From contig JAXLRI010000015.1 of the NCBI GenBank assembly GCA_046331175.1, forward strand, positions 62,001-126,000: a stretch of 64,000 nt of DNA. Direction: 5' to 3'. Below the pieces are notes generated by a model, which worked only from the letters and a program-made list of their open reading frames with translations, ran no database searches and was not told where the DNA came from. The number at the start of each line of letters is the position of its first letter. Positions within the stretch are counted from its first letter, which is position 1. Of this stretch, positions 1 to 8,944 are shown piece after piece. Source of the DNA: JAWKIW01 sp046331175 (GTDB lineage Bacteria > Actinomycetota > Acidimicrobiia > Acidimicrobiales > Acidimicrobilacustridaceae). The translations under genes were made by a program, and so were the position numbers.

Positions 1-553
1 CGGGGCACAGGCACGACACCCCGACCCCGGTGCCCGACAGCTCCATCGCCAGCGACTCCGACAGCCCCACCACCCCGTACTTCGAGGCGTGGTACGAGCC
101 GAGCATCGGGGTGGACGCCAGCCCGGCCTCCGACGCCGTGTTGACGATGTGGCCCTCGCCCTGCTCGATCATGCCGGGGCTGAACGCCCACACGGCGTAG
201 GCCGGGCCCAGCAGGTTCACCCCGACCACCCACTGCCACACGGCCGGCTTGGTCTTGTGGTTCGGGCGACCGGAGGCGACCCCGGCGTTGTTGCAGAGGA
301 GGTGCACCGCGCCGTAGCGCTCGTAGGCCTGGTCGCGCAGGGCGACGACCTGGTCGGGATCCGCCACGTCCGTGACGACGGCCAGCACGTCGCCGCCGCC
401 CTCCTGCAGCCGGGCGGCCTGCTCGGTGAGCACCGGCTCCTCGATGTCGGCCATGACGACCGCCATGCCCTCGGCGAGCAGGCGCTCGGCGAGCGCCAGG
501 CCGATGCCCGACGCCGCCCCCGTCACCACCGCCGTCCGTCCGTCCAGCTCCAT
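1..553 (-). CDS. SDR family oxidoreductase, C-terminus beyond the window
   Basis: This is an NAD(P)-dependent short-chain dehydrogenase running off the left edge; about 184 N-terminal residues are visible. The start is an ATG whose product begins MELDGRTAVVTGAASGIG, giving the Rossmann motif TGxxxGIG. NNAG follows near residue 90, a serine in the NTASE segment, and the catalytic YHASK near residue 158. Residues after that are missing, so substrate class cannot be judged. The next gene upstream on the same strand is another SDR, 243 bp away. Family assignment is firm from the motifs; the substrate is unknown. Confidence 0.9.
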   Translation of the reverse strand, partial: MELDGRTAVVTGAASGIGLALAERLLAEGMAVVMADIEEPVLTEQAARLQEGGGDVLAVVTDVADPDQVVALRDQAYERYGAVHLLCNNAGVASGRPNHKTKPAVWQWVVGVNLLGPAYAVWAFSPGMIEQGEGHIVNTASEAGLASTPMLGSYHASKYGVVGLSESLAMELSGTGVGVSCLCP

Positions 554-796
554 GTCGTCACGTCCCCTTCGCTCGTGCTCGGTCCGCGGCCCGCCGCCGT
601 CGACGGCCCTCGGCGGCCGGGCGACGCCACCCACTCGTCCCCGGCAAACTAGTGACACTTCTACTGCCAATACCTGGGCGGCGCAAGGTCCGCCCTCGGT
701 CCGGGCGCGCCGCGACCGGCCGACCGGTCGGCCCGATCGGTCGGCGGGCGCGGATCGGGATCGGCACGGCCGTCTGCGACCGACCCCGCCTCGACG

Positions 797-1507
797 TCAG
801 CTCATGCCGAGCGACGCCAGCGAGCCGCCGTCGACCACCAGGTCGGTGCCGGTGACGTAGGACGCGCCGTCGCTGCACAGGAAGGCGATCACCGAGGCGA
901 TCTCGTCGGCGGCCGCGGCCCGGCCGAGGGCGCAGCCGTCGACGATGCCCTGGGCGCCGGTGCCGGCGGCCAGCTCGAGGTCGCCCATCGGCGTGTGCAC
1001 CACGCCGGGCGACACCGACACGATGCGCGCCCCGCGCCGCCCGTAGTCGACCGCCCGCCGCCGCACGAGGCGGATCACGCCCAGCTTGGCCATGAGGTAC
1101 GCGCTGGCCGGATCGTCGGTGAGCGCGGCGAGGTCGTGGGTGAGCGGCTCGTCGAGGGCCTCCACCGTCTCGTCGGGCCAGGTCGCCATGTGGCCGGCCA
1201 TGGAGGCGACCAGCACCACCACGGTGCCGTCGCCGATGAGGCCGTCGAAGGCGTCGAGGGCCCGGACGGTGCCGGCCAGGTCGACGTCGAGGATCGTGGC
1301 GGCGGGCGCCTGGGCGGGCGACACGCCGGCGGTCACGACGAGCGCGCCCAGCCGGTCGACGCGGGCGACCAGCGCCCCGATCGACGCAGGATCCGTGAGG
1401 TCGCAGGTCACCTCGGCCCCGATCAGGTCGGCCGCCAGGACCGGCCCTTCCAGCCGCGGCACGACCGCCGCGCCGATCCCCGAACCAGCACCGATGACGA
1501 CGTCCAT
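797..1507 (-). CDS. SDR family oxidoreductase (236 aa)
   Basis: A short, complete SDR. The product begins MDVVIGAGSGIGAAV, so the dinucleotide-binding glycine motif is at the extreme N-terminus, and the active site is YLMAK near residue 143 with VASMAG supplying the serine. The C-terminus has the usual FLCSDGASYVTGTDLVVDGG ending. The ATG is chosen over a longer open frame because AGGAGG lies 7 nt upstream and the longer N-terminus has no homology-like features. The compact fold with a short N-terminus resembles 3-alpha-hydroxysteroid/coniferyl-alcohol dehydrogenase types. Substrate is not determinable. Confidence 0.9.
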   Translation of the reverse strand: MDVVIGAGSGIGAAVVPRLEGPVLAADLIGAEVTCDLTDPASIGALVARVDRLGALVVTAGVSPAQAPAATILDVDLAGTVRALDAFDGLIGDGTVVVLVASMAGHMATWPDETVEALDEPLTHDLAALTDDPASAYLMAKLGVIRLVRRRAVDYGRRGARIVSVSPGVVHTPMGDLELAAGTGAQGIVDGCALGRAAAADEIASVIAFLCSDGASYVTGTDLVVDGGSLASLGMS

Positions 1508-1869
1508 GACCGACCTCCTCGTCTGCGCACCGGACGATCCGGCGCCGCTCGCAGCCGGCCGCGCCGAACGCACCCGAGCCGGCGGCCCACGGCCACCGAC
1601 CCGCTGCACCCCCAGCGTCGCGCCGACACCCCGCCAGGGGAACCGGTGCCGACCGGAGCGGGACCACGGCGGCGACGATCGGCCAGCCAGCGGGTGACAC
1701 ATGGCTCGTCGGCCGAGGTCATCCCGTCCGTCGGCGGGACCGAACGACCCCATGACAGGAGCGGCCCCCGCTCCCCCGTCCCCGCCGCTCCGCCGTGTCG
1801 TCGAACCAGCGTCGCCCCGGGGACGGCGACCACCAGCGAGACCGACGACGACCCCGAGGAGGACGCCCC
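1508..1869. other. Divergent intergenic region, no gene seen
   Basis: This 362-bp stretch separates the leftward SDR from the rightward diiron protein. It is GC-rich, with open frames in several frames that lack ribosome binding sites or protein-like composition. It ends in the GAGGAGG ribosome binding site for the gene that starts at 1870. I see no convincing -10/-35 pair or palindrome, although both flanking promoters must lie here. Confidence 0.6.
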
Positions 1870-2655
1870 ATGCGCGTCGACGTGGACCTGCTCGCCCGCC
1901 GCAGCCGCCGCGTCGAGGTCGACGACCTCGACCTCGACGACTTCGCCAGCCACCCGCTCGACCCGGGAGCGCTGCGCTGCCTGCGCTACATGCACGACGT
2001 CGAGCACCACACCGTCTGCTACCTGCGCGACCTGCTGCTGACCGAGGCCCACCGCGATCCCGAGATCACCACCTTCCTGACCGTGTGGGTCTACGAGGAG
2101 CACTGGCACGGCGAGGCCCTGGCCGCCGTGCTGGCGGCCCACGGCGAGGGCGCCGGCGGCGCGCGGGTCGCGGCGAGCCGGCAACGATCGCGGCGCCACG
2201 ACCTGGCGATGTCGCTGGCGATGGCGGCCGCCAACGGCGTCACCCGCCACCTCCCCGCCCTGCACATGACCTGGGGTGCGGTGAACGAGTGCCTGACCCA
2301 GGCCGCCTACCGCCGCCTGGCGGCCCGCGCCGACCACCCCGTCCTCAGCGAGCTGGTCGACCGGATCAGCCGCCAGGAGGGCCGCCACATCGACTTCTAC
2401 GCCGGCCAGGCCGAGCGTCGCCTGGCGGCCAGCCCGCGGGCCCGGCGGCTCACCCGGGCCGCGCTCGGCCGGCTCTGGACGCCCGTCGGCGCCGGCATCA
2501 TGCCGGCCGCCGAGGTCCGCCACCTCGGCCGCCACCTCTTCGGCGGCGACGAGGGCCGCGCCGCCGTCGCCCGCATCGACCGCCGGGTGCAGCGCCTCCC
2601 CGGGCTGGACGGGCTGACCGTGGTGGGCGACGCCCTCGACCGCCTCGCCGCCTGA
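1870..2655 (+). CDS. Ferritin-like diiron family protein (261 aa)
   Basis: Mostly helical protein with two carboxylate/histidine metal-binding signatures: EEHWHGEAL near residue 77, and QEGRHIDFY near residue 175, each an ExxH. Further acidic/His residues occur in MHDVEHHT near residue 41. This spacing is typical of ferritin-like diiron oxygenases and acyl-ACP-desaturase-fold proteins. The ATG is preceded by GAGGAGG, so longer in-frame starts were rejected. It stands alone, convergent with the CaiB gene 32 bp downstream. Reaction unknown; an oxidase, oxygenase or desaturase-like role is inference. Confidence 0.7.
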   Translation: MRVDVDLLARRSRRVEVDDLDLDDFASHPLDPGALRCLRYMHDVEHHTVCYLRDLLLTEAHRDPEITTFLTVWVYEEHWHGEALAAVLAAHGEGAGGARVAASRQRSRRHDLAMSLAMAAANGVTRHLPALHMTWGAVNECLTQAAYRRLAARADHPVLSELVDRISRQEGRHIDFYAGQAERRLAASPRARRLTRAALGRLWTPVGAGIMPAAEVRHLGRHLFGGDEGRAAVARIDRRVQRLPGLDGLTVVGDALDRLAA

Positions 2656-2687
2656 GCGGCGCCCGTCATCGGGGCCCGACGCCAGGC

Positions 2688-3866
2688 TCAAGCGGCTCCG
2701 CCGTCCCCGAGGAACTCGGCGCGCAGGGCCTCGGTGTGCTCGCCCAGCTCGGCGGCCCGCGGTCGGACGTCGTCGGCGTCGACGCTGTCCAGGTGCAACG
2801 GGTGGCCGGGGATGCGCAGCCGGGTCCCCTCGACGCCGAGGACCATGCGCCGCTCGTGGGCCTGGGCCGACTCGATCGCCTCGGGCACCGTGCGCACCCG
2901 GCCGGCGGGGATCCCCGCCCGCTGCAGCTGCTCGACCGCCTCGTCCCGGGTGAGCCCCGCAAGGGCGGCCTCGATCTCGCGGGTCAGGTCGTCGCGGTTG
3001 GTCACCCGGGCCGCCGGGTCGGCGAAGCGCGGGTCGTGGGCCAGCTCGGGTCGACCCAGCCAGGACGTGAGGGTGGCGAAGCCCGAGTCGGTGGGCGCGC
3101 ACAGCGCGACCGGGCCGTCGGCCGCCTCGTAGATCTCGAACGGCGCGGCCAGGGGGTTGAGGTTGCCGGCGCGCTGGGGCTCGATGCCCGCAGCCAGGTA
3201 GCCGAAGACGTGGGCGCCGAGGATGGCGAGCAGCGAGTCGAACATGGCGATGTCGACGCGGCTGCCGACGCCGGTGGCCCGGCTCTGCACCAGGGCCGCG
3301 CAGATCGCCCCGAACGCGTTCATGCCCGACAGGTAGTCGGCGATCGAGGTCCCGGTGAGCACCGGTGGCCCGTCGGGGAAGCCGGTGACGCTCATCAGCC
3401 CGGCCTCGGCCTGGATCACCACGTCGTAGGCGCCCTCCCACGCCTCCGGTCCGGTCTGGCCGAAGCCGGTGATCGACGCGTACACCAGCCGCGGGTTCAG
3501 CTCGCGCAGCCGGTCGTCGCCCCACCCCCAGCCCTCGAGGGTCCCCGGCCGGAAGTTCTCGATCAGCACGTCGGCCTCGGACACGATCGCCTCGAGGAGC
3601 GGACGGTCGGCCGGGTCGGCGAGGTCGGCGAGCAGGCTCTCCTTGCTGTGGTTGATGGCGTTGAAGAACTCGGGCTCACCGTCGACGAGCGGCGGGTAGA
3701 GCCGGCCCATGTCACCGACGGGCGGCTGCTCGACCTTGATGACCCGCGCCCCCATCTCGGCGAGCAGCATCGTGCAGTAGGGCCCGGACAGGGCGTGGGT
3801 CAGGTCGAGCACCACGACCCCGGCCAGGGGGCCGCGACGGGTCATGGGGCGGGCGGGCGCGGTCAT
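2688..3866 (-). CDS. CaiB/BaiF (class III) CoA-transferase family protein (392 aa)
   Basis: Class III CoA-transferases move CoA between carboxylic acids or, in the alpha-methylacyl-CoA racemase branch, epimerise acyl-CoAs. The opening LAGVVVLDLTHALSGPYCTM, the GDMGR segment, NHSKES, and DVLIENFRPG are family hallmarks; the conserved catalytic Asp is in IADYLSGMNA near residue 175. Length matches the family. Its ATG overlaps the stop of the upstream gene by 4 bp (ATGA), so it is translationally coupled to the RsbW-like/GNAT fusion. The acyl substrate cannot be inferred; catabolism is likely. Confidence 0.9.
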   Translation of the reverse strand: MTAPARPMTRRGPLAGVVVLDLTHALSGPYCTMLLAEMGARVIKVEQPPVGDMGRLYPPLVDGEPEFFNAINHSKESLLADLADPADRPLLEAIVSEADVLIENFRPGTLEGWGWGDDRLRELNPRLVYASITGFGQTGPEAWEGAYDVVIQAEAGLMSVTGFPDGPPVLTGTSIADYLSGMNAFGAICAALVQSRATGVGSRVDIAMFDSLLAILGAHVFGYLAAGIEPQRAGNLNPLAAPFEIYEAADGPVALCAPTDSGFATLTSWLGRPELAHDPRFADPAARVTNRDDLTREIEAALAGLTRDEAVEQLQRAGIPAGRVRTVPEAIESAQAHERRMVLGVEGTRLRIPGHPLHLDSVDADDVRPRAAELGEHTEALRAEFLGDGGAA

Positions 3867-5377
3867 CGGGCCTCCGGGCGCTGGGCGAGGACGTAGCTGA
3901 GCAGGGCCTGCGCCTGGGGGTGGCGCAGGTGGATGGCGTCGGGGTCGACCGGCGTGGCGCCGAGGTGCTGGTAGCGCACCTCGTCGACGCCGTGGCGCTG
4001 CAGGGGGCGCAGGCCCGAGAACACGAAGCCGGCGTCGGCGGCGACGTCGACCGCCCAGGAGATCGCCGGATCGTCGAGGGCGAGGTCGAGGTACGTCACC
4101 TCGATGCCGCTGCGGGCGACCACGTCGAGCCGCTGGCGCAGCGCGTCGGCCAGATCGGTGCCGATCGTGCGGGCCCGCACGGCGGCGTGGCCCAGGTCGG
4201 CGGCCAGGTGCAGGTCGAGGTCGGAGGCGGCGGCGATCGGCCCGTCGTCGTCGGCCACGGCGAGGTCGCGGGGCAGCACGGTGGTGCCGTAGAGGTCGCG
4301 CAGGGCGTCGGCGTCGCGCCGGGGCAGCAGCACCGCGGCGCGGGGCAGGTCGGCCATCGGGACGATGCCGCCGACCACGGCCTCGCGCAGCGAGGTCTCG
4401 GTCCCCTCGATGCCGGCGAAGCGGATCGGCGGGAGGAAGCCGAGCATCACCGACAGGACCGGGCCGTCGGGCTGGGACCGGGTGTGGGCGGTGACCGCCA
4501 CCCCCTCCAGCGCCAGCACGCCGTGCTCGGCGAACCAGTGGTCGCGCAGCTCGTGGGTGGCCGCCATGAGGTGGTGGCCGCGGTACCGAGGGTCGACCAT
4601 CGCCCGGCCGCCCTCGACGACCACGGCGCCCGGCTCGTCGAGCACGACGGCGCTGTGGCCCACCAGCCCGCCGTCGTCGAGCACGGTCACGAAGGACACC
4701 TGGGCGCCGTCGGCGAGCAGTTGGGCGAGCCGCTCGGGTTGGTAGTACTCGTCGTGCTGGTAGGTGGGCCCGTAGGTGCGCCAGGCGAGCCGGCAGATCT
4801 CGTCGGCGTCGCCCGGTCCGGCGAGGCGGGCGTGGTGACCGGGGGCGGCGTCGGTCGGCACGCCGGCCGCGTCGGCCTCGGCGTCGTCGTGGGGGTGCCC
4901 CACCGCGTCGGGCGGGGGTGCTCCATCGCCGGTGAGCGGGTCGGCGCGGTGGTCGGGGCCGGTGCCGAGGTGGCGGGCCAGGGTGGTGCGGTTGCCGTCA
5001 CGGCCGCGCCACTCGTGGCGGACCTCGTCGACGGCCCCGTCGGCGACGGCATCGGCGATGGCCGTCCCGTCGAGCTCGTCCTCGTCGCGGTAGGCGAACG
5101 GCAGCCCCAGGTCGTCGATGCGCACCACCACCCGATGGCCGGACCGCACGACCTCGACGTCGACGACCGCCTCGGCCGCCTCGTCGAAGCCCCGCTCGCC
5201 CACCGCCCGCACCACGGCCGCGGCGACGCCGCCGAGCTCGGCGGCCACGCCCTCGTCGAGCCCGGCCTCGGCCGCCGCCGCGCCGACGGCGGCGCCGACC
5301 ACGCGCGCGCCCGCGGTGCCGGCCGGGACGTGCAACCGGGCGAGCGATCGCTCCCGGGCGCCGGGCGCCCCGGTCAC
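3863..5377 (-). CDS. RsbW-like ATPase-fold domain fused to GNAT acetyltransferase domain (504 aa)
   Basis: The N-terminal ~130 residues resemble an anti-sigma-factor HATPase_c domain: VVVRIDDLGLPFAY corresponds to the G1 box and DGNRTTLARHL to the C-terminal lid, but the usual N-box Asn is not visible. From about residue 165 a GNAT fold follows, with the acetyl-CoA motif VDPRYRGHHL and a long C-terminal extension ending in a second alpha/beta half. The GTG at 5377 is chosen because AGAGGG lies about 5 nt upstream; the open frame continues further but reads antisense to the neighbour. Coupled to CaiB by a 4-bp overlap. Function unknown; regulation or protein acylation is speculation. Confidence 0.7.
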   Translation of the reverse strand: MTGAPGARERSLARLHVPAGTAGARVVGAAVGAAAAEAGLDEGVAAELGGVAAAVVRAVGERGFDEAAEAVVDVEVVRSGHRVVVRIDDLGLPFAYRDEDELDGTAIADAVADGAVDEVRHEWRGRDGNRTTLARHLGTGPDHRADPLTGDGAPPPDAVGHPHDDAEADAAGVPTDAAPGHHARLAGPGDADEICRLAWRTYGPTYQHDEYYQPERLAQLLADGAQVSFVTVLDDGGLVGHSAVVLDEPGAVVVEGGRAMVDPRYRGHHLMAATHELRDHWFAEHGVLALEGVAVTAHTRSQPDGPVLSVMLGFLPPIRFAGIEGTETSLREAVVGGIVPMADLPRAAVLLPRRDADALRDLYGTTVLPRDLAVADDDGPIAAASDLDLHLAADLGHAAVRARTIGTDLADALRQRLDVVARSGIEVTYLDLALDDPAISWAVDVAADAGFVFSGLRPLQRHGVDEVRYQHLGATPVDPDAIHLRHPQAQALLSYVLAQRPEAR

Positions 5378-5602
5378 CGACGCCCTCTCGGCCTCATCGG
5401 CCGGGCAGCGCTCCCGACCGGCCGACGAGGTGCCCACTCGCACCGCGGCGGAGCGGTCGCCGTCCCTCGCACCGCTTGTCGCGCCATCCTCGGTCCCTTC
5501 ACCCACCCACCGGCGCGGGATCGTACGCGGTCGCACCGGCCGGTGGGCGCCCGAGCCGTCACGGACCACGCCTGACGGCGAGCGGTCTGCGACGATGGCG
5601 GG

Positions 5603-6421
5603 GTGGGGGCATGGGGAGCCGGGCTGTACGCCAACGACGCCGCGCTCGACCTGAAGGCGGCGGTGTCCGCCGTGTGCCGTCTGCCGCGCTCGGGCGACCA
5701 GCTGGTCGACCTGCTGCTCGAGATGCACCCCGAAGCGGCCGACCCCGACGACGAGGACCGCACCACGTTCTGGCTCGTCGTCGCCGACCTGCTCCAGAAG
5801 AAGGGCATCGAGTCGCGGGCCCGTGCCGAGGCGCTGGTGATCATCGCCGACGGGTCCGACCTGGCGATGCTCGAGGCGCTGGAGATGTCGCCTTCGGACC
5901 TGCGCAAGCGGGCGAAGGTCCTCGCCGGGCTGGGCGAGCGGCTGGCCGAGCCACCGGTGCCGAAGCCCCGCAAGACGCTCGCCGCCCCGCAGCCGCTGCT
6001 GCTGGCGCCCGGCGAAGTCTACGCCTACCCGATCGACAACCGCACCAGCTGCTGCAACCCGTACATGAGCGCGGCGCGGCGTGCCGAGTTCACCCCGGCC
6101 GGCTGGGGCTCGTGCCTCGTGGTCGGCGCCGGACACGCCCTCGACGTCCTGGCCTGGTACCAGCTCGCCCCCGACACCGCGCCGGGCCGGGATCGGCCGA
6201 CCCTCGACGCGGCCGCCGTGCGCATCGACCCGGCCACCAACGGCGTGGGCACCCTGTCGCGCACGCACCGCGACCGCATCGGCCTCGAGCTGCTCGGCAC
6301 CGTCGATCCCCCCGCCGTCGACCCACCGACGCCGTCACGGGTGCTCTCGGTCGTCTCGAGCGACATCAGCGCCGCCAACCTGCTGAGCTTCTGGCGACCG
6401 CTCGACGGCGTCGGCATCTGA
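5603..6421 (+). CDS. MGAWG-type hypothetical protein, DUF4259-like N-terminus (272 aa)
   Basis: The product begins MGAWGAGLYANDAALDLK, close to the start of DUF4259-like proteins (MGxWGxGxFxxDxA), followed by a helical ~110-residue region. The C-terminal half (DNRTSCCNPYM, then GWGSCLVVGAGHALDVLAWY) looks like a separate alpha/beta domain that I do not recognise. The start is GTG at 5603; this phase gives the canonical MGAWG opening, and a GACGAT hexamer ends 6 nt upstream, so translation may be leaderless. It is divergent from the GNAT fusion by 225 bp. No enzymatic motif is visible. Confidence 0.75.
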   Translation: MGAWGAGLYANDAALDLKAAVSAVCRLPRSGDQLVDLLLEMHPEAADPDDEDRTTFWLVVADLLQKKGIESRARAEALVIIADGSDLAMLEALEMSPSDLRKRAKVLAGLGERLAEPPVPKPRKTLAAPQPLLLAPGEVYAYPIDNRTSCCNPYMSAARRAEFTPAGWGSCLVVGAGHALDVLAWYQLAPDTAPGRDRPTLDAAAVRIDPATNGVGTLSRTHRDRIGLELLGTVDPPAVDPPTPSRVLSVVSSDISAANLLSFWRPLDGVGI

Positions 6422-6623
6422 GGACGGTCGCCACGGCTCCGCTCCACGGTCGCCGGCCTCGCCGGGTGGTGCATCCCGTCTGCCGCCGCGTGCGAGCGGT
6501 GCCGGGCGCTCCGCAGTAGGTTCCCGACGTCCGGGGGGACGTCGCGACCGAGCCGTCGAGCCGGCGCGCACGCGTCGATCCACCCCTCGCTCGCCCGACC
6601 GACCGACGCCCGAGGAGCACCGC

Positions 6624-7445
6624 ATGAGCACCGACCCCTTCCGCTACGACGGCAAGCGCGCCCTGGTCGTGGGTGCCGCCACCGGCATGGGGGCGGCCAC
6701 CGCCCAGGTGGTCGCCGGCCTCGGCGCCGAGGTGGTGGCCGTCGACATCGCCGAGGTGTCCTACGACGTGGCCGCCAGCCACGCCGTCGACCTGCGCGAC
6801 AAGGACGGTGTCGACGCGCTGCTGGCGGGCTGGACCGAGCCGTTCGACGCCGTCTTCCTGTGCGCCGGCGTGGCCGACGGCACGCCGGGCCTGATGGTCA
6901 TCAACGTCATCTCCCAGCGCCACCTCCTCGACGGGCTGCGGGCCAAGGGGCTGCTGCCGCGCGGCTCGGCCGTGGCGCTCATCTCGTCGCAGGCCGGCAT
7001 GGGGTGGATGACGAACCTCCCGCAGCTGCTCGACTTCCTCTCCGCCACGACGTGGGACGACGCGGTGGCGTGGCTCGAGGCCAACCCCGGCAACGACCAC
7101 TACCTCTTCTCCAAGCAGGTGATCAACGCCTACGTCGCCCAGGCCGCCCTCGACCTCCTGCGCGACGGCATCCGTCTCAACGCCGTGCTCCCGGGGCCGA
7201 CCGACACACCGCTGGCCCGCGCCAACGCCGACACCTGGCTGGTGTTCGGCGCCGACTACCGCGACGCCGCCGGCCTGGCCACGCTCTCCCCCGAGCAGAT
7301 GGCCCGACCGCTGGCGTTCCTCTGCAGCGACGCCGCCGACGGGATCGCCGGCGTGACCCTCGCCGTCGACCAGGGCCAGATGGCCGCCGCCGTGACCGGC
7401 ACGTTCCCCGACGAGCTGGTCTCGGCCCTGCTCGGCATCGGCTGA
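6624..7445 (+). CDS. SDR family oxidoreductase, HSD/coniferyl-alcohol-dehydrogenase-like (273 aa)
   Basis: Starts MSTDPFRYDGKRALVVGAATGMG; active-site Ser in LISSQAG near residue 119 and YLFSK near residue 159. The insert between them (WDDAVAWLEANPGNDH) is typical of the 3-alpha-hydroxysteroid/coniferyl-alcohol dehydrogenase branch. The C-terminal FLCSDAADGIAGVTLAVDQGQ agrees. A TAGGTT hexamer at 6517-6522 could be the -10, giving a leader of about 95 nt; the start codon is preceded by CGAGGAGC. Expressed alone, convergent with the small membrane protein. Substrate unknown, steroid or aromatic alcohol plausible. Confidence 0.88.
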   Translation: MSTDPFRYDGKRALVVGAATGMGAATAQVVAGLGAEVVAVDIAEVSYDVAASHAVDLRDKDGVDALLAGWTEPFDAVFLCAGVADGTPGLMVINVISQRHLLDGLRAKGLLPRGSAVALISSQAGMGWMTNLPQLLDFLSATTWDDAVAWLEANPGNDHYLFSKQVINAYVAQAALDLLRDGIRLNAVLPGPTDTPLARANADTWLVFGADYRDAAGLATLSPEQMARPLAFLCSDAADGIAGVTLAVDQGQMAAAVTGTFPDELVSALLGIG

Positions 7446-7529
7446 GCTCCGCGGCGCGCGCTCGGCCATCCGCCACCGCCCCTGGGCCGCACGCTCCCAT
7501 GGCCGCGCCACACCGCGCCCCGCGGCCGC

Positions 7530-8024
7530 TCAGGGAGCAGTGCGGTAGGCGTCGATGCGGCGCGCCCGCTCCTCGACGGCCGACCGGCTGAACGCTCCCG
7601 GGTAGACGCCCGCGAACACCGCCACCTGCTCGCCGGACCGCAGGTGCAGGATCACGACGTGGGCCGGGGTCCCTCCGGTGCGGCCGGCGAGCGTCGACAC
7701 CGACGTCCGCTCGATCTCGTCGAACGGGAAGGCCCGCACCGACGACCGGAACCGGCTGCGGTTCTCGACCCGCACCTCGCGCGCCACCGGATCGACCACC
7801 ACCGCCTGGCGGCCGTCGTACAGGAGGACGCCGAGGCCGGCGAGGACCAGCAGGACGCCGAGGGCGAAGCCGGCCTGCCGGTTGGCGACGTCCGCACCGG
7901 TCCACGTCGACGGACGGGCGACCACGCACAGGACCGCACCGACCACCACCATCGCCGCGGCGGCGAGACCTTGGCGCCCGCGCCCGAGCTCGGTCCGCCA
8001 CTCCCGATCGAGGTCCACGTCCAC
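7530..8024 (-). CDS. Small membrane protein with PH-like cytoplasmic domain (164 aa)
   Basis: After a short charged N-terminus (VDVDLDREWRTELG) there are two hydrophobic helices, GLAAAAMVVVGAVLCVVA and AGFALGVLLVLAGLGVLLY, then a beta-rich tail (VVVDPVAREVRVENRSRF, FPFDEIERTSV, VVILHLRSGEQVAVF) of the type seen in bacterial PH-like membrane proteins. The GTG start is chosen because the longer frame reads antisense through the neighbouring regulator; the ribosome binding site (GGGGGG) is weak. Role unknown. Confidence 0.65.
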   Translation of the reverse strand: MDVDLDREWRTELGRGRQGLAAAAMVVVGAVLCVVARPSTWTGADVANRQAGFALGVLLVLAGLGVLLYDGRQAVVVDPVAREVRVENRSRFRSSVRAFPFDEIERTSVSTLAGRTGGTPAHVVILHLRSGEQVAVFAGVYPGAFSRSAVEERARRIDAYRTAP

Positions 8025-8183
8025 CCCCCGGTGCACGGGCGGCGGGATCGTCCGCCGACCGCCGGCTCCGGCCGCGCAGCGTAGGGGAGGCGGCGCCGAT
8101 CGGGAGGCGCTGGCGGCCGGCGGCGTGCCGGATGGGCCGGCCGCCTGCCCCTTCCCTGGGCCACCTCCGTCCGAACCCACTTC

Positions 8184-8219
8184 CATAGGTTGACGGATAT
8201 ATATCGGCTGTCCTATGTT
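8184..8219 (+). promoter_or_regulatory. Promoter with overlapping 34-bp imperfect palindrome
   Basis: TTGACG at 8190-8195 and TATGTT at 8214-8219 are separated by 18 nt, a good housekeeping-type promoter. The -10 ends 6 nt before the GTG at 8226, so the transcript probably begins on the start codon. CATAGG (8184-8189) and CCTATG (8212-8217) are the ends of a palindrome centred at 8200/8201 with 12 of 17 positions symmetric and an alternating AT core. This is the expected place and form of a TetR autorepression site. Confidence 0.7.
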
Positions 8220-8225
8220 CTTGCC

Positions 8226-8849
8226 GTGGCCACCCAGGAGGAGCGACGCGCCGACACCCGGACCCGCCTCCTCGAGGCGGCGGCCGAGCTGTTCGCCGAG
8301 CGGGGCATCGAGGCCTCGAGCATCGACGCCATCGCCCACCGCGCCGGCCGCACGTCGGGCGCGGTCTACGACCACTTCGGCGGCAAGGACGGCCTGCTGC
8401 GCGCCCTGCTCGAGAGCTGGGTCGGCGACGTGTCGACCGCCATCGGCGCCGAGCTGGTCGCCGCCACCACCCTCGACGAGCGGCTGCTGACCCTGTGGCG
8501 CAACGTCGCCGATCCCCCGAGCGGGGGCGGACGGTGGATCGCCCTCGAGCACGAGCTGTGGAGCTACGCCGCCCGCCACGACGAGGTGCGCGGCTACCTC
8601 GCCCGCCGCTACCGCGCCGCCTGGGACGGCGTCGACGCCGCCGTCCACGACTGGGTCGCCGACGACCCGTCGCTCGGCGCGGATCCTCGCTCGCCCACCG
8701 AGCGGCCCGACGTCGGCGCCACGGTCATCGGCCTGCTCATGGGGCTCGAGATGATGCGCCGCATCGACGCCACCGCCGTCACCGACGAGGTCGCCCTGCG
8801 GGCGCTGCGCGACGTCGTCCTCGGCACCCGCACCACGGCCGCCGCCTGA
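8226..8849 (+). CDS. TetR family transcriptional regulator (207 aa)
   Basis: Standard TetR layout: N-terminal helix-turn-helix with RTRLLEAAAELFAERGIEAS, IAHRAGRTSGAVYDHFGGKDGLL, then a variable ligand-binding domain of about 140 residues. The GTG at 8226 is preferred to an upstream TTG because it lies 6 nt after the -10 box and gives the usual N-terminus (VATQEERRADTRTRLL). It probably controls itself and the flavoprotein that starts 95 bp downstream, which lacks an obvious promoter of its own. Ligand unknown. Confidence 0.9.
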   Translation: MATQEERRADTRTRLLEAAAELFAERGIEASSIDAIAHRAGRTSGAVYDHFGGKDGLLRALLESWVGDVSTAIGAELVAATTLDERLLTLWRNVADPPSGGGRWIALEHELWSYAARHDEVRGYLARRYRAAWDGVDAAVHDWVADDPSLGADPRSPTERPDVGATVIGLLMGLEMMRRIDATAVTDEVALRALRDVVLGTRTTAAA

Positions 8850-8944
8850 CGGCAGCCACCCGACCGCCCGGACGATCCCGCCACCCGAACGACACCCGAA
8901 CGATCCCGACCACCACCCGATCCACCGACGAGAAGGTTCACACC

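Noticed and set aside
554..796. CCGACCGGTCGG palindrome and neighbours as operator
   Set aside because: Simple CCG/CGG-rich repeats common in this DNA; no promoter box next to them.
1795..1869. N-terminal extension of the diiron protein
   Set aside because: GAGGAGG directly before 1870 and no homology-like content upstream.
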